DNA from: Actinomycetes bacterium
GTDB lineage: Bacteria > Actinomycetota > Actinomycetes > Propionibacteriales > Nocardioidaceae
Direction of reading: 5' to 3'
NCBI GenBank assembly: GCA_023460975.1
Contig: JAEWOG010000090.1
Location: forward strand, 62,001-126,000
DNA: 64,000 nt
Of the stretch, positions 17,050-23,992 are shown one piece after another. The stretch's first letter is position 1; each line of letters opens with the position of its first letter. Below the pieces are notes generated by a model. The model worked only from the letters and a program-made list of their open reading frames with translations, made no database searches and was not told the DNA's origin. Made by a program: the position numbers and the translations under genes.

Positions 17050-17924
17050 CGTGCCCCCGCCGGGGTCAGCAGAGCGAGGTGGCCGGCCAAGTCGGTGGGC
17101 CGGCAGCGGGTCAGCCGCACCGCCCGCCATCCGTCACGTACGGCCGGCTCCACGCAGCGCCACCCGTCCGGCAGGAGCACCCACTCCACGTCGCCGTACG
17201 CGACGTCCTCGCCCCGCCGGAGCACCCTGCGGGCGTGCAATCGTCCCACGGAAGCGCTCGCCAGAAGGAACAACCACCGCGCCGCCACGAGCGCACCCAC
17301 GACATCGAGCGCGGCCGCGCTGGGGCCACCAAGAACCGACTCGGCGCCGTCGCGGGCCAGCTCGTCGATGAGGTGGGGCTGCCCGACTTCCACGGACCAT
17401 CCGGCAGCCAACAGACACTCCCAGCCGACCTCGATGACGTCGGGGAGCGCCGCCACCTCGGCTGGCACCGACTGCTGCGCAGGAACCAGTGCGGCTCGCG
17501 TCAGCTCCATCCACCATCGCTGGGCTGGCAGCACGGCCCACTCGGTCGTGCAACCGTCAGCGCTCGAGGCAGCAACCACGGTGTCGCCGCCCAGGCGTTG
17601 CCGCGACGTGACCCGCGTCATCCGACCGCCCTGGCGCGCCAGCACCTCCACCTCCACCGCCTCGGCTGCCCCGTGCCACACCGACATCGCCTCGGCGGCC
17701 CCCGACGACAGCTGTCCGTCGACCATGAGCCCGAGCTCAGCCAGGGCGTCGTCCACCACCGAGGGCTGCGGCGCCTCGTCGGTGCAGGCATCGAGCCGCT
17801 CGGTCCAGTGCTGCCCCGTGGTTGCCGTCTCCCCCGCGCCTGTCGGCGGCACCGGGATGCCGGCGAGCTCATACAGGCGTTGCAGCTGCGCGGAGTCGAG
17901 CTGCACGCGCGTCACCCCACTCAT
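17046..17924 (-). CDS. EspG-like type VII secretion-associated protein (tentative)
   Basis: The 292-residue soluble protein has the broad layout of EspG-family chaperones: an N-terminal LDSAQLQRLYELAGIP-type segment, ALAELGLMVDGQL, an alternating strand region with EVEVLARQGG and DTVVAASSADG, and a helical C-terminal half. The similarity is at pattern level only. It overlaps the WXG-like gene upstream and the hydrolase gene downstream by 4 bp each. If correct it would escort the neighbouring proteins to an ESX secreton encoded elsewhere. No EccC, EccB or MycP gene is in the window. Confidence 0.5.
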   Translation of the reverse strand: MSGVTRVQLDSAQLQRLYELAGIPVPPTGAGETATTGQHWTERLDACTDEAPQPSVVDDALAELGLMVDGQLSSGAAEAMSVWHGAAEAVEVEVLARQGGRMTRVTSRQRLGGDTVVAASSADGCTTEWAVLPAQRWWMELTRAALVPAQQSVPAEVAALPDVIEVGWECLLAAGWSVEVGQPHLIDELARDGAESVLGGPSAAALDVVGALVAARWLFLLASASVGRLHARRVLRRGEDVAYGDVEWVLLPDGWRCVEPAVRDGWRAVRLTRCRPTDLAGHLALLTPAGAR

Positions 17925-18373
17925 CGACGCGCCTGGGAGAGCGTGTCCGCAAAATCCAGCCAGTCGCGATGCCCCGCCGGTGGTTCGCTGAAAGATGCCC
18001 ACCATTCATCCGCACGCTCCGCACTCACCCCCACCGCCGCGACCAGACCCTCCGCCACGGCGGCCAACCGCGTCCTTGCGTCCGCCACGAGGCATCGGAC
18101 TCGACGAGTGATCTCCTCGATGAGCTCCTTGAGGTCGTCCACGGCGTCCGCATGCGCGTGCAGGGTTGCGGCCGCCGCCTCGTGGGCGTCGGCGGTGCGC
18201 GCCAAGGCCCCGGCCCGCTGCCTCATCCGGTCCTGCATGGCGAGGGCGGCCCGCCCTTGCCACAGCACCTCCGCAGAGCTGCGCAGGAGCGCGTCGGCTC
18301 GCCTCCTGATCTCGTTGGCCTGGTCTGCGAGTCGTCGGGCGTGGGCCCTGATGACCGTGGTGTCTCCATACAT
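17921..18373 (-). CDS. WXG100-like helical protein
   Basis: The 150-residue protein is almost entirely helical. A WQG (WXG) turn sits near residue 40 between two amphipathic helices (RRLADQANEIRRRADALL and ALAMQDRMRQRAGALAR), and a third long helix plus a C-terminal extension follows. The ATG at 18373 is preceded by GGGGGCA. Upstream, the frame continues open through an acidic GDTKDGDST-like low-complexity stretch, so a longer N-terminus cannot be excluded. It is the first gene of a three-gene overlapping operon divergent from lhr. Confidence 0.6.
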   Translation of the reverse strand: MYGDTTVIRAHARRLADQANEIRRRADALLRSSAEVLWQGRAALAMQDRMRQRAGALARTADAHEAAAATLHAHADAVDDLKELIEEITRRVRCLVADARTRLAAVAEGLVAAVGVSAERADEWWASFSEPPAGHRDWLDFADTLSQARR

Positions 18374-18536
18374 GGATGTGCCCCCGTCTGTGCTGTCGCC
18401 GTCCTTGGTGTCGCCGTCTGTGGCGTTGTCGTCCGATGCTCGCGAACCTCGCGTTGCCTGAGACGGGTCACGAAGACTCTGTGGATGAGTGGGCGGGCCG
18501 CATCGGCTTGTGGACGGTTTCTGGCTTGCTCGTGCG

Positions 18537-18559
18537 GTGTCAGTGCCATCCGCAAGGAT
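18537..18559 (+). promoter_or_regulatory. RecA-NDp-like (PafBC-type) promoter of lhr
   Basis: GTGTCAGTG, 8 nt, AAGGAT. This matches the RecA-NDp upstream element at 8 of 9 positions with the exact 8-nt spacer, but its -10 is AA rather than TA. The lhr GTG follows 6 nt after the -10, as in leaderless genes of this window. AAGGA could instead be an SD. Confidence 0.55.
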
Positions 18560-18565
18560 GGGCCT

Positions 18566-21500
18566 GTGAACGCACTCGGCGACTTCCACTCCTCCACGCG
18601 TGAGTGGTTCTCTGCTGCCTTCGCCGACCCCACGCCGGCTCAGTCGGGGGCGTGGGGCGCCATCTCGTCGGGCCACCACACGCTCGTGGTCGCGCCCACC
18701 GGCAGCGGCAAGACCCTGAGCGCCTTCCTGTGGTCCCTCGACCGCCTGTTGCACCGCCCCTCCCCCCAGGAGCGCACGCACAGGACGCGGGTTCTCTACG
18801 TCTCGCCCCTCAAGGCACTGGCGGTCGATGTCGAGCGCAACCTGCGCGCTCCGCTCGTCGGCATCCGCGCCACCGCCGAGCGACTCGGCGAGAGTGTCAC
18901 CGACGTGGCAGTCGGCATCCGCTCGGGCGACACCTCGCCCGCCGACCGCAGGCGCTTGACCACCTCGCCGCCGGACATCCTCATCACCACACCCGAGTCC
19001 CTCTTCCTCATGCTGACCAGCCGGGCGCGCGAGCAGCTCGCGGGAGTGGAGACCGTGATCCTCGACGAGGTGCACGCCGTCGCCGGGACCAAGCGTGGCG
19101 CACACCTCGCCCTGAGCCTCGAGCGGCTCGATGCCCTGCTCTCCTCACCGGCCCAGCGCATCGGGCTCAGCGCCACCGTCCGCCCGCTCGACGAGGTGGC
19201 GCGGTTCCTCGGCGGCCCTCACGACGTCCGCACCGTGGTCCCCACCTCGACCAAGTCCTGGCACCTCACCGCCGAGGTCCCCGTGCAGGACATGACCACG
19301 CCCGCGGAGTACGACGACGACGGCGATCCACGAGCCGCCCGGTCCATGTGGCCCCACGTCGAGGAGCGGGTCGTCGATCTCATCCAGGCGCACCGATCCA
19401 CCATCGTCTTCGCCAACTCCAGACGCCTCGCCGAGCGTGTCACCGCCCGCCTCAACGAGATCGCCGCCGAGCGGGAAGGCGAAGCGATCGCCCATGAGGG
19501 GGCGGTTCCGGCGCTGGTTCCCGGTCAGTCCGGCGCCTCGGCGGGCGCCTCCACGGTCTTGGCGCGGGCACATCACGGGTCCGTCTCCAAGGAGCAGCGC
19601 GCAGCGGTCGAGGACGACCTCAAGGCAGGTCGCCTGCCCGCCGTCGTGGCCACCAGCAGCCTCGAGCTCGGCATCGACATGGGGGCAGTCGACCTCGTCG
19701 TCCAGATCGCGAGCCCGCCCAGCGTCGCCAGCGCTCTGCAACGAGTGGGCCGCGCCGGACACCAGGTGGGCGAGACGAGCAACGGGGTGCTGTTCCCGAC
19801 ACATCGCGCTGACCTGATCCCGACGGCGGTCGCGCTCGAGCGCATGCGCAGCGGCCAGATCGAGCAGCTCCGCGTCCCTGCCAACCCGCTCGACGTCCTC
19901 GCCCAGCAGATCGTCGCGGCCACGGCCATGGACACCTGGCAGGTCGATGAGTTGTACGCCCTCGTCATCAGGACCGCCTCCTTCTCGCGGTTGCCGCGCA
20001 GCGCGTTCGACGCGACCCTCGACCTGCTGGCCGGGCGCTACCCCAGCGACGAGTTCGCCGAGTTGCGCCCCCGCCTCGTGTGGGACCGTGTCGCGGGCAC
20101 CATTGCCGGACGTCCGGGTGCTCAGCGGCTGGCTGTGACCAGCGGGGGCACCATCCCCGACCGCGGACTGTTCGGCGTCTTCCTCGTCGGCGAGGGCACC
20201 GGCCGCCGCGTGGGCGAGCTGGACGAGGAGATGGTGTACGAGTCACGTGTCGGTGACGTGTTCGCGCTCGGATCCACCAGTTGGCGCATCGAGGACATCA
20301 CCCACGACCGGGTGCTGGTGACGCCCGCGCCAGGGGTGCCCGGGCGTCTCCCGTTCTGGAAGGGCGACACGCTCGGACGCCCGTACGAGCTCGGCGCGGC
20401 GATCGGCGCCTTCACCCGCGAAGTCGCGGCTTTGCCGCCAGCGGCAGCGCGCACCCGTGCCGAGGAGGTCGGATTCGACGCGTGGGCCGCGGAGAACCTC
20501 GCCGCCTACCTCGAGGAGCAGCGGGAGGCCACGGCCACCCTGCCGCACGACCGTCAGATCCTGGTCGAGCGCTTCCGCGACGAGTTGGGCGACTGGCGGC
20601 TGGTCATCCACTCTCCCTTCGGGACGCCGGTGCACGCTCCCTGGGCCTTGGCGATCAACGCCCGCCTTCGTGAGCGGCTGGGGGTGGACGGCGCTGCCGT
20701 GGCCTCGGACGACGGCATCGTCGTACGCATCCCCGACACCGACGCGGAGCCACCGACGGCGGACCTGGTGGTGTTCGAGCCGGACGAGATCGACAGCATC
20801 GTCTCGGCTGAGGTCACCGGCAGCGCCCTGTTCGCGTCCCGGTTTCGCGAGTGCGCCGCCCGTGCCCTCCTGCTTCCACGCCGCGACCCCGGCCGCCGCA
20901 GCCCGCTGTGGCAGCAGCGGCAGCGGGCCTCGCAACTGCTGGAGGTGGCATCCGCCTACCCGTCGTTCCCGATCATCCTCGAAGCAGTGCGCGAGTGCCT
21001 GCAGGACGTCTACGACCTCCCCGGTCTGGTCGACCTCATGCGCCGGGTCGAGAGCCGGACGGTCGACGTGGTCGACATCGAGACTCCGCGGCCCTCCCCC
21101 TTCGCCGCCAACCTGCTGTTCGGCTACGTCGCGCAGTTCGTCTACGAGGGCGACTCCCCCATCGCCGAACGACGGGCCGCGGCGCTGAGTCTGGATCAGG
21201 GGCTGCTGGCCGAGCTGCTGGGACGCGCCGAGCTGCGCGAGCTGCTGGACCCCGAGGTGCTCGCGGAGGTGGAGGCCGAGGTCCAGCGCCTGGCTCCGCG
21301 GCGGCGCGCGCGCAGCGCCGAGGGCATCGTCGACCTGATCCGCCTGCTCGGCCCACTGTCGACCGACGAGGTGGCGGCACGCTCCGCCGTGGACGACGTC
21401 GAGGCGGTGCTGACCGACCTTGCCCACGCCCGCCGTTGCGTGCAGGTGCGGGTCGCGGGCGAGGAGCGTTGGGCGGTGATCGAGGATGTGGCTCGGTTGC

Positions 21501-23044
21501 GGGACGGCCTCGGTGTCCCCGTCCCCGCGGGCACTCCGGTCGACTTCACCGATCCGGTCGCCGACCCCGTGGGAGATCTGGTCCAGAGGTACGCCCGGAC
21601 GCACGGGCCCTTCACCGTGGCCGATGTGGCGCAGCGGCTGGGGCTGGGGGTCGCGATCGTACGGTCGACGCTCCACCGGCTCGCGGCGCGAGGCAGGGTG
21701 ATCGACGGCGAGTTCCGTCCCGCCGGCTCGGGCGAGGAGTGGTGTGACGCCGAGGTCCTGCGGATGCTGCGCCGCCGGTCGCTGGCCCGGCTGCGCCAGG
21801 AGATCGAGCCCGTCCCGCCCGAGGCGCTGGGCAGGTTCCTGCCTGCATGGCAGCACGTGGGCGGGCGTCTGCGCGGCGTCGACGGCGTCCTGCGCGCCGT
21901 CGAGCAGCTGGGCGGCGCGGTCGTGCCCGCCAGCGCGCTGGAGTCGTGGGTGCTCCCTGCACGGGTGCGCGACTACCAACCAGGCATGCTCGACGAACTC
22001 ACCGTCGCGGGCGAGGTGCTGTGGGCTGGCCACGGCGCGTTGCCGGGGACGGACGGCTCCATCTCCCTCCACCTTGCGGACCACGCGCACCTCACCTTGC
22101 CCCTCCCCGAGCCCGTCGAGGCCGACACGCAGGCCCACGCGCTGCTGGATCTGCTCTCGCCGGGCGGCGCTTGGTTCTTCAGGGGTCTGGCTGACTCCCT
22201 GGGCTCGACCGACGACGCCGCCCTCTCCGCCCAGATCTGGGACCTCGTCTGGGCCGGCCATCTGACCAACGACACGATCGCGCCGCTCCGAGCCATGGTC
22301 CGTTCCGGCCGCGCCACCCACCGCTCACGCCGCCCACCCCCGCGGACCGGACGGATGCCGGCGCGCTCCGGGCCTCCCGAGACCGCCGGGCGCTGGTCCT
22401 TGCTGCCCGAGCCCGAGCGCGATGCCACCCTCCGCGCCCACGCCCAAGCAGAGCGCCTGCTCGACAGGCACGGGGTCGTGACCCGGGGCGCTGTGGTCGC
22501 CGAGCGCACGCCGGGCGGCTTTGCCGCGGCGTACAAGACGCTCGCCGCGTTCGAGGACGCCGGCCGGGTCCGCCGCGGCTACTTCGTCGCGGGCCTGGGA
22601 GCCGCACAGTTCGCGACCCCGGGGTCGGTCGACCGCGTACGGACGTTTGCCGAGCCCCGCGCGGAGGTGTCAGCTGTGTGCCTGGCAGCGACCGATCCCG
22701 CAAATCCGTACGGAGCAGCGTTGCCGTGGCCGGAGCCGCCCTCGGGGCATCGTCCGGGGCGCAAGGCCGGAGGCGTCGTCGCGTTGGTCGAGGGCGAGTT
22801 GGTGCTCTATGTCGAGCGGGGCGGGCGCACGATGCTCACGTGGTCGGACGACCCTGGTCTCCTCGCAGCAGCCATGAGTGCCGTGGCTGAGCAGCACGCG
22901 CGCGGCAATGCCGAGGACATCACCGTCGAGAAGGCGAACGGAGAGCCCCTGCTCGGGAGCGGCCCCACGGCGCTGCGCGAGGCGCTGTCCGCTGCGGGAT
23001 TCGTCGCGACCCCCAGAGGGTTGCGACTGCGCGCTCGCGGGTAG
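18566..23044 (+). CDS. lhr: Lhr-family ATP-dependent helicase
   Basis: The 1,492-residue SF2 helicase has full-length mycobacterial/E. coli Lhr architecture. Helicase core: Walker A APTGSGKT (43-50), DEVH box near 167, SATVRPL motif III, and motif VI QRVGRAGHQ near 393. A winged-helix and Lhr-specific domain follow, then the long Lhr C-terminal half. Mycobacterial Lhr unwinds 3'-tailed DNA and RNA:DNA hybrids. The GTG at 18566 is selected over an upstream open frame because homology begins at FHSSTREWFSAAF. The promoter looks damage-inducible. It converges on clgR with 10 bp between stops. Confidence 0.96.
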   Translation: MNALGDFHSSTREWFSAAFADPTPAQSGAWGAISSGHHTLVVAPTGSGKTLSAFLWSLDRLLHRPSPQERTHRTRVLYVSPLKALAVDVERNLRAPLVGIRATAERLGESVTDVAVGIRSGDTSPADRRRLTTSPPDILITTPESLFLMLTSRAREQLAGVETVILDEVHAVAGTKRGAHLALSLERLDALLSSPAQRIGLSATVRPLDEVARFLGGPHDVRTVVPTSTKSWHLTAEVPVQDMTTPAEYDDDGDPRAARSMWPHVEERVVDLIQAHRSTIVFANSRRLAERVTARLNEIAAEREGEAIAHEGAVPALVPGQSGASAGASTVLARAHHGSVSKEQRAAVEDDLKAGRLPAVVATSSLELGIDMGAVDLVVQIASPPSVASALQRVGRAGHQVGETSNGVLFPTHRADLIPTAVALERMRSGQIEQLRVPANPLDVLAQQIVAATAMDTWQVDELYALVIRTASFSRLPRSAFDATLDLLAGRYPSDEFAELRPRLVWDRVAGTIAGRPGAQRLAVTSGGTIPDRGLFGVFLVGEGTGRRVGELDEEMVYESRVGDVFALGSTSWRIEDITHDRVLVTPAPGVPGRLPFWKGDTLGRPYELGAAIGAFTREVAALPPAAARTRAEEVGFDAWAAENLAAYLEEQREATATLPHDRQILVERFRDELGDWRLVIHSPFGTPVHAPWALAINARLRERLGVDGAAVASDDGIVVRIPDTDAEPPTADLVVFEPDEIDSIVSAEVTGSALFASRFRECAARALLLPRRDPGRRSPLWQQRQRASQLLEVASAYPSFPIILEAVRECLQDVYDLPGLVDLMRRVESRTVDVVDIETPRPSPFAANLLFGYVAQFVYEGDSPIAERRAAALSLDQGLLAELLGRAELRELLDPEVLAEVEAEVQRLAPRRRARSAEGIVDLIRLLGPLSTDEVAARSAVDDVEAVLTDLAHARRCVQVRVAGEERWAVIEDVARLRDGLGVPVPAGTPVDFTDPVADPVGDLVQRYARTHGPFTVADVAQRLGLGVAIVRSTLHRLAARGRVIDGEFRPAGSGEEWCDAEVLRMLRRRSLARLRQEIEPVPPEALGRFLPAWQHVGGRLRGVDGVLRAVEQLGGAVVPASALESWVLPARVRDYQPGMLDELTVAGEVLWAGHGALPGTDGSISLHLADHAHLTLPLPEPVEADTQAHALLDLLSPGGAWFFRGLADSLGSTDDAALSAQIWDLVWAGHLTNDTIAPLRAMVRSGRATHRSRRPPPRTGRMPARSGPPETAGRWSLLPEPERDATLRAHAQAERLLDRHGVVTRGAVVAERTPGGFAAAYKTLAAFEDAGRVRRGYFVAGLGAAQFATPGSVDRVRTFAEPRAEVSAVCLAATDPANPYGAALPWPEPPSGHRPGRKAGGVVALVEGELVLYVERGGRTMLTWSDDPGLLAAAMSAVAEQHARGNAEDITVEKANGEPLLGSGPTALREALSAAGFVATPRGLRLRARG

Positions 23045-23054
23045 ACCGGTGGCC

Positions 23055-23372
23055 TCAGGCCGCCGAGGCCACGACCTCGCCGCTGGGGCGCACGCTGGAG
23101 ATCGGCGTCGCGGCGGCTGCCACCCGGCCCACCAGGGCCTCTTCGTGGGCCACGGCGTCGGAGACGTCGCGCAGCACCTGCGACAGGGGAAGGTCCATGG
23201 CGCCGCACAGCGAGGCCAGCAGCTCCGAGGACGCCTCCTTCTGGCCGCGCTCGATCTCGGAGATGTAGCCGAGGCTGACGCGGGCGTCAGCGGAGAGCTC
23301 ACGCAGCGTCAGGCCGCGCTCCACGCGGGCTGCGCGCAGCACCTCGCCGAGTGTGCGACGAAACAGCACCAT
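23055..23372 (-). CDS. clgR: ClgR-like XRE-family transcriptional regulator
   Basis: The 105-residue protein has a single Cro/C1 helix-turn-helix: GEVLRAARVERGLTLREL, then VSLGYISEIERGQKEASSELL, which is the ClgR signature. ClgR activates clp protease and envelope-stress genes in actinobacteria. An AGAGGAGG SD precedes the ATG. Location downstream of cinA in the pgsA/ftsK cluster parallels the Rv2745c neighbourhood. The ClgR protein is normally itself degraded by Clp; the Ala-rich C-terminus ending in AA is consistent with that. Confidence 0.9.
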   Translation of the reverse strand: MVLFRRTLGEVLRAARVERGLTLRELSADARVSLGYISEIERGQKEASSELLASLCGAMDLPLSQVLRDVSDAVAHEEALVGRVAAAATPISSVRPSGEVVASAA

Positions 23373-23426
23373 GCGGGTCCTCCTCTGTGCGAGCCAACGG
23401 GGCCAGTGCCACCGGTGAGCCCAACG

Positions 23427-23909
23427 CTACCGGAGACCCCCTTGTTCCCGTGGCAGCATCTCCCCGATGAGCGCCAGCGCGGCGTCGACGGCGCCCTGCT
23501 GCACGGCTGCGCGATCCCCTGGCAGATCGAGCTGGCGGGTCGCCTCGCCGCTGGGTCCCGCCACCGCGAGGTGTACACGCCCCACCGGCTTGCCCTCCTG
23601 CTGCTCGGGTCCCGCGACGCCCGTCGTACTGACGCCGTACGAGGCGCCGAGCAACGTTCGTACGCCACGAGCCATGGCCACCGCGCACTCGGCGGACACC
23701 GCGCCGACGCCGTCGACGACGTCGCGCGGCACGCCCAGGACGGCCACCTTGACCTCGGTCGCGTACGAGACCACTCCTCCGAGGTAGGCCGCCGATGCCC
23801 CGGGAACCGCGGTCACAGCCGCAGCCAATTGGCCGCCTGTGAGGGACTCGGCGGTGGCGAGCGAGACGCCTGCTGCGCGCATGGTCCCGATCAACTGGGC
23901 GGCATCCAT
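23427..23909 (-). CDS. cinA: Nicotinamide-nucleotide amidohydrolase (CinA C-terminal domain)
   Basis: The 160-residue stand-alone CinA C-domain (PncC) converts NMN to nicotinate mononucleotide. Typical features: LATAESLTGGQLAAAVT near the N-terminus, YLGGVVSYATEVK, and TTGVAGPEQQEGKPVG in the active-site region. The N-terminal MoCF-like domain of long CinA proteins is absent. TACGGT lies 6 nt before the ATG at 23909, so it is probably leaderless with its own promoter. A 39-bp palindrome lies 30 nt upstream. Confidence 0.93.
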   Translation of the reverse strand: MDAAQLIGTMRAAGVSLATAESLTGGQLAAAVTAVPGASAAYLGGVVSYATEVKVAVLGVPRDVVDGVGAVSAECAVAMARGVRTLLGASYGVSTTGVAGPEQQEGKPVGRVHLAVAGPSGEATRQLDLPGDRAAVQQGAVDAALALIGEMLPREQGGLR

Positions 23910-23915
23910 GCGCGC

Positions 23916-23921
23916 ACCGTA
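23916..23921 (-). promoter_or_regulatory. Putative -10 element for leaderless cinA
   Basis: TACGGT, then GCGCGC, then ATG on the minus strand. Any -35 would fall at the edge of the palindrome at 23940-23978. Confidence 0.55.
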
Positions 23922-23939
23922 GCAGCGCCCGCGCACACG

Positions 23940-23978
23940 CATCAGGGCCCGGGAGTGAGTCACTCCCGGGCCCTGATG
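23940..23978 (-). terminator. Perfect 39-bp palindrome after the nucleotidase gene
   Basis: Arms 23940-23958 and 23960-23978 are perfect 19-bp complements around a single G. It begins 14 nt past the nucleotidase stop on the minus strand. There is no U tract. It is best read as a strong terminator, though the symmetry would also suit a protein-binding site next to the cinA promoter. Confidence 0.7.
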
Positions 23979-23992
23979 GTCACGCTGATGGG

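Noticed and set aside
20243..22321. A 692-codon minus-strand frame inside lhr
   Set aside because: It is antisense to the conserved helicase; no start signal or domain was found.
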